A stretch of 64,000 nt of DNA from Lysobacteraceae bacterium SCN 69-320. Its GTDB lineage: Bacteria; Pseudomonadota; Gammaproteobacteria; Xanthomonadales; Rhodanobacteraceae. Numbering within the stretch: position 1 is the stretch's first letter; each line of letters opens with the position of its first letter. The stretch is from NCBI GenBank assembly GCA_001725155.1, contig MEFP01000006.1, positions 248,001 through 312,000 on the forward strand. Reading direction: 5' to 3'. The notes under the pieces were generated by a model that worked only from the letters and a program-made list of their open reading frames with translations, was not told where the DNA came from and did no database searches. Shown here one piece after another: positions 51,880 through 62,393 of this stretch. The translations under genes and the position numbers were made by a program.

Positions 51880-52683
51880 ATGCGTCAACAACCCGTCCTG
51901 TTCATTTCGCACGGTTCACCGATGTTCGCCCTCGAACCGGGCCGCCTCGGTCCGCAGCTGCAGCGCGTCGGCGCCGCGCTGAGCGACGTGCGCGCGATTC
52001 TCGTCGTCTCGCCGCACTGGCAGACCGCCGGCGTGCGCGTCACGGCCGCGGCCAGGCTCGAGACCATCCACGATTTCGGCGGCTTTCCGGCGCCGCTGTA
52101 TCAGTTGAGCTATCCGGCCGCCGGTGCACCCGACGTGGCGCAGACCGCTGCGGCGCTGCTGGCCGAGGCCGGCTTCGCCGTCGGACTCGACACGCGGCGC
52201 GGCCTCGATCACGGCGCCTGGGTGCCGCTGCGTCATCTGCGCCCGCAGGCGGATCTGCCGGTGGTGCAGGTTTCCCTGCCGCAGGACCTGGATGCGGCCG
52301 GTGCGCTGCGTCTGGGCCGCGCGCTGGCACCGCTGCGCGAGCAGGGCGTGCTGCTGATCGGCTCGGGCAGCCTGACCCACAACCTGTATGAGTTCCGCCA
52401 GCCCATCCGCGACCCGGAATACGCCCAGGCGTTCGCCGACTGGGTGCGCGAGGCCGTCGCGCGCAACGACGTCGCCGCGTTGCTCGACTACCGCCGCCAG
52501 GCGCCGCAGGCCGAGCGCGCGCATCCGAGCGAGGAGCATTTCCTGCCGCTGCTCGTCGCGCTCGGCGCGCGTGCGGCCGGCGATGCGCCGCAGTGGATCG
52601 ACGGCGGCATGACCTATGGCGTGCTGTCGATGGATTCGTTCGCCTGGCAGCCGGCTGAAGCCGCCGGACTGCGGGCGGCCTAG
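51880..52683 (+). CDS. ygiD: 4,5-DOPA dioxygenase extradiol/YgiD-type aromatic ring-opening protein
   Basis: 267 residues from the ATG at 51880. Metal ligands of the LigB-type fold: FISHGSPM, VVSPHW and GLDHGAWVPL histidines. The middle has GSGSLTHNLYEF and the end GGMTYGVLSMDSFAW, both family signatures. Members bind Zn or Fe and open catechol rings; E. coli YgiD has 4,5-DOPA dioxygenase activity. The natural substrate here is unknown. Confidence 0.87.
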   Translation: MRQQPVLFISHGSPMFALEPGRLGPQLQRVGAALSDVRAILVVSPHWQTAGVRVTAAARLETIHDFGGFPAPLYQLSYPAAGAPDVAQTAAALLAEAGFAVGLDTRRGLDHGAWVPLRHLRPQADLPVVQVSLPQDLDAAGALRLGRALAPLREQGVLLIGSGSLTHNLYEFRQPIRDPEYAQAFADWVREAVARNDVAALLDYRRQAPQAERAHPSEEHFLPLLVALGARAAGDAPQWIDGGMTYGVLSMDSFAWQPAEAAGLRAA

Positions 52684-52967
52684 ACCCGCGTACGGTCGCC
52701 GCAGCGGCGGCCGCTCTGGCAGCCCGGTTCCCGCACGACAACAGATTCCCGGGGCATGGCCGGGCTGCGGTCGCCGCAGGCGGCGCCTCTGCGTGCGCCG
52801 TTCCGCGCAACCCGGTATTGCCGAAGCAGGCCAGCGCGGCGCCGTGATCCCGCCGCAACCCGCGCGACCGTCGCGCGGGCTGCACATGCGTCGACGGCCG
52901 CCGCAATCCGGTTCAATACGCGGCCGCGCCGCGCGCCTAGACTGCGTGCTTTCGCCACGGAGGACGC

Positions 52968-53315
52968 ATGAACGCGAGCAGCAGCGAAACGATCACCTGG
53001 AACGATTTCGAGAAGGTGCTGATCGCCGTCGGCACGGTGATCCGCGCCGAGGTCAACGAGCAGGCGCGCAAGCCGGCGCTGAAGGTGTGGGTCGATTTCG
53101 GCCCTTACGGCGAGAAGAAGACCAGCGCGCAGATCGCCGCGCTGTACCGGCCCGAGGAGATCGTCGGCCGCCAGGTCGTCGGCGTCATCAATTTCCCGGC
53201 CAAGCAGATCGGCGCGTTCATGTCCGAATTCCTGCTGACGGGGTTCCCGACCGACGACGGCGTCGTGCTCGCCGCGGTGGAGCGGCCGGTGCCGAACGGC
53301 ACGCGGCTGGCGTGA
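52968..53315 (+). CDS. csaA: CsaA-like tRNA-binding protein
   Basis: 115 residues, an OB-fold. Signatures: VGTVIRAEVNEQARKPALKVWVDFG, EKKTSAQIAALY, GRQVVGVINFPAKQIGAFMSEFLLTGF. CsaA binds tRNA and can act as a chaperone in export; the family is often encoded alone. A 16-bp hairpin follows. Confidence 0.9.
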   Translation: MNASSSETITWNDFEKVLIAVGTVIRAEVNEQARKPALKVWVDFGPYGEKKTSAQIAALYRPEEIVGRQVVGVINFPAKQIGAFMSEFLLTGFPTDDGVVLAAVERPVPNGTRLA

Positions 53316-53326
53316 ATCCGTAACGG

Positions 53327-53364
53327 CGCCGGAGGCGGTGAGTGTTCGCTCACCGCCTCCGGCG
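53327..53364. terminator. Strong hairpin between convergent genes
   Basis: A perfect 16-bp stem (53327-53342 with 53349-53364) closes a six-base TGTTCG loop between csaA and the thiolase gene. There is no T-run, so it may stop transcription in both directions only weakly, or protect 3' ends. Confidence 0.6.
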
Positions 53365-53372
53365 TGCCGGTG

Positions 53373-54569
53373 TTACAGCGCTTCGAAGATGCCGGCCGCA
53401 CCCATGCCCGTACCGATGCACATGGTGATCATGCCGTACTTCTGCTGACGCCGGCGCAGGCCATGGATCAGGGTCGCTGCACGGATCGCGCCGGTCGCGC
53501 CGAGCGGATGGCCCAGCGCGATCGCGCCGCCGAGCGGGTTGACCTTGGACGCATCGAGACCGACGTCGCGGATCACCGCCAGCGCCTGCGCGGCGAAGGC
53601 TTCGTTGAGTTCGATCCAGTCGAGCTGGTCCTTGCTCAGGCCGGCCTGCTTCAGCGCCTTGGGAATGGCCGCGATCGGGCCGATGCCCATGATTTCCGGC
53701 GGCACGCCGGCGACCGAGAACGAGACGAAGCGGGCCAGCGGCGTCAGGCCGTAGTCCTTGATCGCCTGTTCGCTGGCCAGCAGCACCGCGCCGGCGCCGT
53801 CGGACATCTGCGAGGAGTTGCCGGCCGTGACCGAACCGCCCATGCGGAACACGGGCTTGAGCTTGGCCAGTCCTTCGGCGCTGGTGTCCTTGCGCGGACC
53901 TTCGTCGGTGTCGATCGTGCGTGCGTCGGTGACGATGCCGCGCGTGGCCAGATCCGGGTAGTGGTCGTCGAGCCTGAACGGCGAGATCTCGCTCCTGAAT
54001 TCACCGGCCGCGATCGCGGCCAGCGCCTTCTGGTGCGAGGCCAGCGCGAACGCGTCCTGGTCGTCGCGGCTGACCTTCCACTGCTCGGCGACCTTCTCCG
54101 CGGTGATGCCCATGCCGTAGGCGATCGCGACGTTCTCGTCGGCGAACACGGCCGGATTCATCGCGATCTTGTGGCCCATCATCGGCACCATCGACATCGA
54201 CTCGGTACCGCCGGCCAGCATCAGATCGGCCTCGCCGGTGCGGATGCGGTCGGCAGCCATGGCGATGGCCTGCACGCCCGAGGAACAGAAACGGTTGATC
54301 GTGACCGCAGCCACGGTATGCGGCAGCCCGGCGAGCAGGGTACCGATGCGCGCCACGTTCATGCCTTGCTCGGCTTCGGGCATGGCGCAGCCGATCACGG
54401 CGTCGTCGATGCGGTTCACGTCGATGCCCGGCGCCTGGGCGACGACGCTACGGATCACGTGGGCGAGCAGATCGTCGGGGCGGGTGTTGCGGAACGCGCC
54501 GCGCGGCGCCTTGCCGACGGCGGTGCGGGTCGCGGCGACGATGTAGACGTCCTGGATTTGCTTGGTCAT
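53373..54569 (-). CDS. Acetyl-CoA C-acyltransferase (thiolase, FadA/FadI type)
   Basis: 398 residues from the ATG at 54569. Catalytic residues: nucleophilic Cys in [16 protein letters not shown], His in [15 protein letters not shown], and second Cys in [22 protein letters not shown] is the usual substrate loop. It cleaves 3-ketoacyl-CoA at the end of each beta-oxidation round. It lies 17 bases downstream of the multifunctional beta-oxidation gene on the same strand, forming an operon. Confidence 0.94.
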   Translation of the reverse strand: MTKQIQDVYIVAATRTAVGKAPRGAFRNTRPDDLLAHVIRSVVAQAPGIDVNRIDDAVIGCAMPEAEQGMNVARIGTLLAGLPHTVAAVTINRFCSSGVQAIAMAADRIRTGEADLMLAGGTESMSMVPMMGHKIAMNPAVFADENVAIAYGMGITAEKVAEQWKVSRDDQDAFALASHQKALAAIAAGEFRSEISPFRLDDHYPDLATRGIVTDARTIDTDEGPRKDTSAEGLAKLKPVFRMGGSVTAGNSSQMSDGAGAVLLASEQAIKDYGLTPLARFVSFSVAGVPPEIMGIGPIAAIPKALKQAGLSKDQLDWIELNEAFAAQALAVIRDVGLDASKVNPLGGAIALGHPLGATGAIRAATLIHGLRRRQQKYGMITMCIGTGMGAAGIFEAL

Positions 54570-54586
54570 TGCGGGGTCCTCGTCGC

Positions 54587-56956
54587 TCAGTTGCGCAGCG
54601 GCTTGCCGGTGGTCAGGGTATGGACGATGCGGGCCTGGGTCTTTTCCATCTGGGCCAGCTCGACGAAGTGCTTGCGTTCCAGATCCAGCAGCCACTGCTC
54701 GTCGACGAGCGAGCCGCGTTCCACGACGCCGCCGCAGAGCGTGTCGGCGATGCGCGAGCCGATCTCGTAGTCGTGGGCCGAGATGAAGCGGCCTTCGAGC
54801 ATGTTGACCAGCATCATCTTGAGGCTGGCCGTGCCGACGTCGCCGCAGACCGGAATCTGTCGCGCCGGCAGGGCCGGGCGGTAGCCGGCATCGGCCAGCG
54901 CCGCGGCTTCGCGCATCGCGACCCAGAGCACTTCATGGGTGTTGAACACGACCGTGTCGGTCGCGCGCAGCAGGCCCATTTCCTTGGCTTCGAGCGCGCT
55001 GGCCGAGACCTTGGCCATGGCCACCGTCTCGAAGAAGCTCTTCACCGCATTGAACGGGTCGGTCGGGTTGGCCTTCGCGCAGCGCAGCGCGATTTCCTTG
55101 AGGCCGCCGCCAGCCGGCAGCAGGCCGACGCCGGCTTCGACGAGGCCGATGTAGCTTTCGAGCGCGGCCACTGTCTTGGCGCAGTGCATCTGGAATTCGC
55201 AGCCGCCGCCGAAGGCCATGCCGCGGATCGCGGCGACCGTCGGCACCAGCGAGGTCTTCAGGCGCATGCTGGTGGCCTGGAAGTTCGCGATCATCGCCTC
55301 GAACGCGGCGACCTTGCCGGCCTGCAGCAGGCCCATGGCGCCCTTCAGGTCGGCGCCGGCCGAGAACGGTTCCTTGTGCTGCCAGAGCACCAGGCCCTTG
55401 AAGCGCTGCTCGGCCTCGTCCACGGCGCGCTGCAGGCCGTCGAGCACCGCGTCGTTGACCGTGTTCATCTTGGTCTTGAACGAGACGATGCCGACGTCGC
55501 CGGCCAGATGCCACAGGCGCAGGCCGTCGTTCTCGAAGACCGTCGTGCCCTGGTCGAACCTCTCGCCGATGATGGGATCGGGGAAGTACTGGCGCTGATA
55601 AACCGGATGAGAAGAGCGCGGCAAGCTCTTGTTCTGGCTGGCCGAATAGGAGCCGTCCTTGCCATGGACGCCGCTGCGGCCGTCGCTGACCCAGGCCGGC
55701 AGCGGCGCGCTGCTCATGGCCTTGCCGGCGGCGATGTCCTCGGCGATCCAGCCGGCGATCTGCTGCCAGCCGGCGGCCTGCCAGGTCTCGAACGGACCGA
55801 GCTGCCAGCCGTAGCCCCAGCGGATCGCGAAGTCGACGTCGCGCGCGGTGTCGGCGATGTCGGCCAGATGGAAGGCGGTGTAGTGGAACAGGTCGCGGAA
55901 CACGGCCCAGAGGAACTGCGCCTGCGGATCGGCGCTGGCGCGCAGCTTGGCGAACTTCTCGGCCGGATCCTTGATCGCGAGGATGGCGGCGACCTCGTCG
56001 CTGGCCTTCTGGTCGGCGGCGCGGTAGTCCTGCTTGGCCAGGTCCAGAACCACTATGTCCTTGCCAACCTTGCGGAACACGCCGGCGCCGGTCTTCTGGC
56101 CCAGCGCGCCCTTGTCGATCAGGGCCTTGAGCCAGATCGGCGCCTGGAAGTACGAATGCCACGGATCCTCGGGCAGGGTGTCGGCCATGGTCTTGATGAC
56201 GTGGGCCATGGTGTCCAGGCCGACCACGTCGGCCGTGCGGTAGGTCGCGCTCTTCGGACGGCCGATGGCCGGGCCGGTCAGCGCGTCGACGGCGTCGAAG
56301 CCCAGGCCGAATTTCTCGGTGTGGTGCATCGTGGCCAGGATCGAGAACACGCCGATGCGGTTGCCGATGAAGTTCGGCGTGTCCTTGGCATAGACCACAC
56401 CCTTGCCGACGGTGGAGGTCAGGAAGGCTTCGAGGCCGCTCAGGATTTCCGCGTCGGTGTAGCGGTTCGGGATCAGCTCGACGAGGTGCATGTAACGCGG
56501 CGGGTTGAAGAAGTGCACGCCGCAGAAGCGGTGGCGCAGGTTTTCCGGCAGCGCTTCGGCCAGGGTGTTGATCGACAGGCCGGAGGTGTTGCTCGCGATG
56601 ACCGCCGATTCGGGCAGGTACGGCGCAACCTTCTTATACAGGTCGAGTTTCCAGTCGGTACGTTCGGCGATGGCTTCGATGACCAGGTCGCAGCCGCGCA
56701 GCAGTTCCAGGTGCTCGTCGTAGTTGGCCGGCACGATGGCGGCCTGGCGCGACTTGTCGGCGAGCGGGGCCGGCGAGAGCTTGGCGAGGTTCTGGATCGC
56801 CTTGATCGCGATGCCGCTCTTGTCGCCTTCCTTGGCCGGCAGGTCGAACAGCACGGTTTCGACGTCGGCGTTGGTCAGGTGCGCAGCGATCTGCGCGCCC
56901 ATGACACCGGCGCCGAGTACCGCAGCCTTGCGGATACGTAGCGGTTTGAAGCTCAT
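54587..56956 (-). CDS. 3-hydroxyacyl-CoA dehydrogenase/enoyl-CoA hydratase fusion (FadN type)
   Basis: 789 residues from the ATG at 56956. The dehydrogenase comes first (AVLGAGVMGAQIAAHLTNADV NAD motif, ASNTSGLSI, FCGVHFFNPPRYMHLVE, VVYAKDTPNFIGNRIG) and the crotonase domain last (KEPFSAGADLKG, GMAFGGGCEFQMHC, GLVEAGVGLLPAGGG). This order is the reverse of E. coli FadB and matches FadN-type proteins. It hydrates enoyl-CoA and oxidises the product. Followed by the thiolase gene and preceded by a TetR regulator on the same strand. Confidence 0.93.
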   Translation of the reverse strand: MSFKPLRIRKAAVLGAGVMGAQIAAHLTNADVETVLFDLPAKEGDKSGIAIKAIQNLAKLSPAPLADKSRQAAIVPANYDEHLELLRGCDLVIEAIAERTDWKLDLYKKVAPYLPESAVIASNTSGLSINTLAEALPENLRHRFCGVHFFNPPRYMHLVELIPNRYTDAEILSGLEAFLTSTVGKGVVYAKDTPNFIGNRIGVFSILATMHHTEKFGLGFDAVDALTGPAIGRPKSATYRTADVVGLDTMAHVIKTMADTLPEDPWHSYFQAPIWLKALIDKGALGQKTGAGVFRKVGKDIVVLDLAKQDYRAADQKASDEVAAILAIKDPAEKFAKLRASADPQAQFLWAVFRDLFHYTAFHLADIADTARDVDFAIRWGYGWQLGPFETWQAAGWQQIAGWIAEDIAAGKAMSSAPLPAWVSDGRSGVHGKDGSYSASQNKSLPRSSHPVYQRQYFPDPIIGERFDQGTTVFENDGLRLWHLAGDVGIVSFKTKMNTVNDAVLDGLQRAVDEAEQRFKGLVLWQHKEPFSAGADLKGAMGLLQAGKVAAFEAMIANFQATSMRLKTSLVPTVAAIRGMAFGGGCEFQMHCAKTVAALESYIGLVEAGVGLLPAGGGLKEIALRCAKANPTDPFNAVKSFFETVAMAKVSASALEAKEMGLLRATDTVVFNTHEVLWVAMREAAALADAGYRPALPARQIPVCGDVGTASLKMMLVNMLEGRFISAHDYEIGSRIADTLCGGVVERGSLVDEQWLLDLERKHFVELAQMEKTQARIVHTLTTGKPLRN

Positions 56957-57093
56957 GATGACCTCGTTGTGGAGGGAGACGGAGGAATCAGCCCGGCGAC
57001 TGTGCCTGCTCGGGTTGGAGCTGTTGCTCGCGTTGCAGTGCAGCAAAACGCACGGGTGTCAACGGCTTGCACGGCGACAGGCGCCGCCGGCGT

Positions 57094-57714
57094 TCACGGT
57101 GCGCGCAGGCCGGCGGCGGCGAAGCGGATCAGGTGTTCGGCCGAGCGCTCGCGGTGCTGCTGCTCGGTCACGCCGGACTTGCGTTTGATCACGCCGAAGT
57201 CGGCCATGGCATAGGTCAGCGCGCCGGCGACGATGTCCAGGCGCCAGTACAGTTCTTCCTTGTCCAGGTCGGGCAGGCGCTGGGCGAAGGCCGCGTGGAA
57301 GCGCTTCATGACGTGGCCGTAGTTGTCCGACAGGAACTTGCGCAGCGCGTCGTTGTGCTCGGCGTAGGCGCGGGCCAGCACACGGACGAAAGCGCCGCCG
57401 CCGCCGCGGTCCAGGGACAGGTCCAGGGCCGGGTGGATGAAGGCGGCGAGCAGATCCTCCAGACCGGCGCCGGGGCGGGCCAGGGCCTGGTCCAGGGCCT
57501 GCAGGCGGTGGGCGTTGAGCTCGTCCAGGCGGCGTCGGAATACCTCGTTGATGAGGTTTTCCTTGGAGCCGAAATGATAATTGACGGCGGCGAGATTGAC
57601 GTTCGCTGCGGCGGTGACCTGACGCAGGGAGGCGCCGGCGAAGCCGAGCCGGGCAAACAGCTGTTCGGCTGCGCCGAGTATGCGTTCCTTGGTCGAGAAA
57701 TGCTGCGAGTTCAT
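57094..57714 (-). CDS. TetR-family regulator, PsrA-like
   Basis: 206 residues from the ATG at 57714. The HTH region RILGAAEQLFARLGFAGASL and NLAAVNYHFGSKENLI matches PsrA almost word for word, and the C-terminal YWRLDIVAGALTYAM and HLIRFAAAGLRAP also fit. PsrA is released from DNA by long-chain acyl-CoA/fatty acids and represses fatty-acid degradation. It lies upstream of the fadN-like/thiolase genes on the same strand. A matching operator at 57781 suggests autoregulation. Confidence 0.85.
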   Translation of the reverse strand: MNSQHFSTKERILGAAEQLFARLGFAGASLRQVTAAANVNLAAVNYHFGSKENLINEVFRRRLDELNAHRLQALDQALARPGAGLEDLLAAFIHPALDLSLDRGGGGAFVRVLARAYAEHNDALRKFLSDNYGHVMKRFHAAFAQRLPDLDKEELYWRLDIVAGALTYAMADFGVIKRKSGVTEQQHRERSAEHLIRFAAAGLRAP

Positions 57715-58071
57715 GAAATCCTTGCTGTCCGGTCGCACGCCGGGTTGCGGCGGGTAGGGCCCGGAACCGGATCGTAGGTAAAACGGGCGTTTGAATGCTA
57801 CGAGAGCGTTCGTCGCCGGTCAAACCGGCAACGCCCGGTCCGCTGCCGGCGCGCCGGTCGCCGCCGGATTTGCCGTCGTGATGTCGGGTGAGACCCGGTG
57901 AGGCGGGGGTGAGGCCGCAACGGTCTTGCACAGCCTGGCTGCATGCGGCGCGCGAATCAGCTAGAATTCAGAACGATTTTGCCCGCTAACCCCGCATTCC
58001 TGCGTGTGTTTGGTGCTACCATCGCGCGCGGCGTCGGGAATTGTTTTTCCTACAATCCGGAGTTATTCCAC
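57715..58071. other. Divergent tetR/ndk intergenic region
   Basis: 357 bases carrying the tetR and ndk promoters. It holds the PsrA-type palindrome at 57781. A TACAAT at 58051-58056 could be an ndk -10 element but would leave only ~10 bases of leader, and AT-rich TAGAAT at 57962 is another option; neither has a clear -35. Confidence 0.4.
57781..57792. promoter_or_regulatory. PsrA-type operator candidate
   Basis: AAACGGGCGTTT, with flanking bases giving CAAACGCCCGTTTT on the minus strand, fits the C/G-AAAC-N2-4-GTTT-G/C box reported for PsrA. It lies 67 bases upstream of the tetR start codon. Confidence 0.55.
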
Positions 58072-58497
58072 ATGGCGCTGGAGCGCACCCTTTCCATCAT
58101 CAAGCCCGACGCGGTCGCCAAGAACGTGATCGGTGAAATCTATACCCGTTTCGAGAAGGCCGGCCTGAAGATCGTCGCCTCGAAGATGAAGCACCTGTCG
58201 CGCAAGGAAGCCGAAGGCTTCTACGCAGTGCACAAGGAGCGTCCGTTCTTCAACGCGCTGGTCGAGTTCATGATCTCGGGCCCGGTCGTGATCCAGGCGC
58301 TCGAAGGCGACAACGCCGTGCTGAAGCACCGCGACCTCATGGGCGCGACCGATCCGAAGAAGGCCGAGAAGGGCACGATCCGCGCGGATTTCGCCGACTC
58401 GATCGACGCCAACGCGGTGCATGGTTCGGATTCGCAGGAAAATGCCGCTGTGGAAATTGCGTACTTCTTCGCAACGACCGAGCTCTGCCCGCGCTGA
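58072..58497 (+). CDS. ndk: Nucleoside diphosphate kinase
   Basis: 141 residues from the ATG at 58072, full length. [20 protein letters not shown] at the start and the catalytic His in NAVHGSDS; the [19 protein letters not shown] loop is diagnostic. It transfers gamma phosphates among nucleoside diphosphates. rlmN follows ten bases later, starting a conserved block. Confidence 0.97.
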   Translation: MALERTLSIIKPDAVAKNVIGEIYTRFEKAGLKIVASKMKHLSRKEAEGFYAVHKERPFFNALVEFMISGPVVIQALEGDNAVLKHRDLMGATDPKKAEKGTIRADFADSIDANAVHGSDSQENAAVEIAYFFATTELCPR

Positions 58498-58507
58498 GGA
58501 CTGACCG

Positions 58508-59606
<1,099 letters not shown>

Positions 59607-59617
<11 letters not shown>

Positions 59618-60365
59618 GCTGGTACTGGCGCTGCTGCTGATTCTCGGCCTCGGCGCCTGCGCCAGCGCCGAGCCGCGCAGCAAGTCCGGCGACAAGGCGC
59701 GCAGCGCCGCCGAGATCCACGTCGCGCTGGGCCAGCGCTACATGCAGCAGGGCAAGCTCGAGATCGCGCTGGAAAAGCTCGAGAAGGCGCTGAAGTTCGA
59801 TCCGTCCTACGTCGATGCGCATACCGTCATCGCCGTGCTCTACGAACGCATCAACGACCAGAAGAAGGCCGCCGAGCATTACCGCCGAGCTGCCGAGCTG
59901 GCCCCGCGCAACGGCGCGGTCAACAACAACTACGGCGCATTCCTGTGCCGCAGCGGCAAGCTCGACGAGGCCGCCCAGCGTTTCGCCGCGGCGGTCGCCG
60001 ACCCGTTCTACAAGACGCCGGACGTGGCCTATACGAATTCCGGCACCTGCTTCCTGCAGGCCGACAAGCCCGATCGCGCCGAGCAGGAGTTCCGCAAGGC
60101 GCTGGAGCTGAATCCGAACAACGCCGAGGCCCTGTTCCATCTGGCCGGCATCCTGTTCCAGAAGAATGATTTCCTGCGCGCCCGGGCGTTCCTGCAACGC
60201 TTCGACGCGCTGGGCGTGGCCAATCCCGATGCCTTGCTGCTCGGCCACGGCATCGAGTCCAGCCTCGGCAACAACCGCGAAGCCGGCGAGTACGCGCGCC
60301 GGCTGCGCAGCGAATTTCCGGATTCGCCGCAGCGGCAGAAACTGGAATCGAGCACTCCGTCATGA
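59607..60365 (+). CDS. pilF: Type IV pilus biogenesis lipoprotein PilF/PilW (TPR)
   Basis: 252 residues. Lipoprotein signal with lipobox LGAC ([12 protein letters not shown]), then about five or six TPRs ([61 protein letters not shown]). It helps the PilQ secretin assemble in the outer membrane. Overlaps rlmN and the next gene (ATGA). Confidence 0.93.
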
Positions 60366-61516
60366 AATCCCGCAAGAAACGTTCGCAATCTGGCGCCGAC
60401 GTTGCGGCAGCGCCCGTCACGAACTCCGTTCCTTTCCAAAACAGCGTAACACTCCCTTCCGCTCTCGCTCCCGCGGCGCCGCAGATGACCAGCCCACACG
60501 ACGACAACTACAACGCAACGGCCACGGACAGCGCCGACGACATGCAGACGGACGCTTCCTCCGCCACGGCCGATTACGTGGTCGCCGATGAAGGGCGCGA
60601 ATTGTTCGCGCTGCCGGCCGACGCCGACGACGCGCCCAGTCTGGGCCGGCGCCTGCGCGAGGAGCGCGAGCGCCGAGGTCTGAGTCTCGACGAGGTCTCG
60701 ACCCGGCTGCGCCTGCCGCAACGCGTGATCGCGACCCTGGAGAACGACCAGTTCGCGCGCATCGAGCACGACGTCTATCTGCGCGGCTACCTCGCCAGCT
60801 ATGCGCGCCTGCTCGGGCTGCCGCTGCAGACCATCGACGAGCGCGTGCGCGAGCGCAATGCGCCGCCGCCGGCTCTCGTCGCGACCGGGCGCATTTCCCA
60901 TTCGCGCTATCTGTTCCAGCGCTATTCGGTGCCGACGGTCTACGTGATCCTGACCGGTCTCATCGTCGCGCCGGCCGTCTGGCTCGCGACCCACGGCGGT
61001 CTCGACCAGAACCTGGCCCGTGTGTCCTCGCTGGAACAGTCGCTGCCGCTGGAGACGCCGGCCGCGACCGCCGCGATGCCGGCGACGAATACGGCGCCGG
61101 CTGCCGCGTCGACGACCGCGACCGGCAGCGAGCCGCCGCATGCGGCGGCCGAGCTGCCGCTGATGGCGTCGATGGTGCCGGCACTCAAACACGAAGCCGA
61201 AGCCGCTCCGCCGGCTCCGGCCCCGACGGCTGCGGCGCTGCCGGCCGGCAGCTACGAGATCAGTCTGAAGCTCAAGGACGCGAGCTGGGTCGAACTGATC
61301 GGCGCCGACGGGCAGCGTGTCGAATTCGGCCTGCTGCCGGCCGGCAGCAGCAAGACCTATGCGGCCAGCCAGCCGGTCAGCGTGCGCCTGGGCAACTCGG
61401 CCAACGCCGAGCTCGCCGTGAACGGCAAGACCGTCGATCTGGCGCCGTACCGCCGTGCGGCGGTCGCCCATCTGCGGCTCGTCGACGGCAACGCCACGGC
61501 GCCGGGCGATAACTGA
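60362..61516 (+). CDS. rodZ: RodZ-like cytoskeletal HTH membrane protein
   Basis: 384 residues from the ATG at 60362; an ATG at 60485 is an alternative. An N-terminal acidic stretch, the HTH_25 domain (LGRRLREERERRGLSLDEVS, NDQFARIEHDVYLRGYLASY), a transmembrane segment (VPTVYVILTGLIVAPAVWLA), an Ala/Pro-rich linker and a C-terminal DUF4115 domain (SYEISLKLKDASWVELIGA). It links MreB to the elongation machinery. Usually followed by ispG and hisS; here yfgM comes next. Confidence 0.93.
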   Translation: MKSRKKRSQSGADVAAAPVTNSVPFQNSVTLPSALAPAAPQMTSPHDDNYNATATDSADDMQTDASSATADYVVADEGRELFALPADADDAPSLGRRLREERERRGLSLDEVSTRLRLPQRVIATLENDQFARIEHDVYLRGYLASYARLLGLPLQTIDERVRERNAPPPALVATGRISHSRYLFQRYSVPTVYVILTGLIVAPAVWLATHGGLDQNLARVSSLEQSLPLETPAATAAMPATNTAPAAASTTATGSEPPHAAAELPLMASMVPALKHEAEAAPPAPAPTAAALPAGSYEISLKLKDASWVELIGADGQRVEFGLLPAGSSKTYAASQPVSVRLGNSANAELAVNGKTVDLAPYRRAAVAHLRLVDGNATAPGDN

Positions 61517-61530
61517 ATCGTCAGCGCATC

Positions 61531-61559
61531 GCCCGTGACGCCGACGCTGCGTCGCGGGC
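61531..61559 (+). terminator. Likely terminator hairpin after rodZ
   Basis: GCCCGTGACGC (61531-61541) pairs with GCGTCGCGGGC (61549-61559), 11 bp with one G-U pair, followed by a modestly T-rich tract (TTCCTGTTACTC). Confidence 0.55.
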
Positions 61560-61703
61560 GCTTCCTGTTACTCTACGGCGCCCGCGCGCCGGCACCGGTC
61601 CGTCGCTGAGTCGTCGCGAGGCCCGGCCGGTCCCGCGGCCGGCGCGGTACCGCCTTCCTTCGAAGAACCTGCCCGGTGCGGCAGACGCAACCTGGATCAA
61701 GAC

Positions 61704-62393
61704 ATGGCTTTCGATCAGCTCGACGAACACGAACAAAGCGAAATCGTGCGCAAATGGATGCGCGACAACGTTGCCTCGATCTTCGTAGGCATAGGCCTCG
61801 GCCTGCTGGTCATCTTCGGTTACTTCCAATGGCAGGGGCATCAGGCGCGCCAGCGCGCGATGGCCGCCAACGAATTCATGAGCTTCGGCGCCGCCGTCGG
61901 CGCCAAGAACGAAACGGCCGCGAAGGCCGCGCTGGAACGCATACAGAAGGAACATGCCGGCAGTATCTATGCGGTGATCGCTGCGATGCGCTGGGCCGAA
62001 GGAGCGATCGCGCGCAAGGACCTCGCCGCGGCCGAGCAGTCGCTGCAGTGGGCGTATGACCATGCGGACAGCAAGACGATCAAGAGCCTGGCCGGCCAGA
62101 ACCTCGTCCGCGTCAAGCTCGGCGCCGACAAGGCCGCCGAAGCGCTGACCCTGCTCGACAGCCTGCCGGTCGAAGGCTATGCCTCGGCCATCGCCGAACT
62201 GCGCGGCGACGCGCTGCTGGCCCAGGGCAAGCGCGACGATGCGCGCAACGCCTACCAGGCTTCGATCGACGCGCTCGATGTGATGTCGCCGAACCGCCAG
62301 TCGCTGGAAATGAAACGCGACGATCTGGGCGCCGCCGCCGCTACGGCCCCGGCGGCTCCGGTGCCGGCCGGCGCGGAGAAGCAGAGCTCATGA
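61704..62393 (+). CDS. yfgM: YfgM-like TPR periplasmic chaperone
   Basis: 229 residues. DQLDEHEQSEIVRKWMRDN then a membrane segment (IFVGIGLGLLVIFGYF), and TPR-like helices (KAALERIQKEHAGSIYAVIA, ALLAQGKRDDARNAYQASID). YfgM is a periplasmic partner of the Sec translocon. Overlaps bamB by four bases (ATGA), so they are coupled. Confidence 0.92.
   Translation: MAFDQLDEHEQSEIVRKWMRDNVASIFVGIGLGLLVIFGYFQWQGHQARQRAMAANEFMSFGAAVGAKNETAAKAALERIQKEHAGSIYAVIAAMRWAEGAIARKDLAAAEQSLQWAYDHADSKTIKSLAGQNLVRVKLGADKAAEALTLLDSLPVEGYASAIAELRGDALLAQGKRDDARNAYQASIDALDVMSPNRQSLEMKRDDLGAAAATAPAAPVPAGAEKQSS

Noticed and set aside
54569-56941. 790-codon open frame opposite the FadN-type gene
   Set aside because: Antisense shadow of a gene with clear catalytic motifs.
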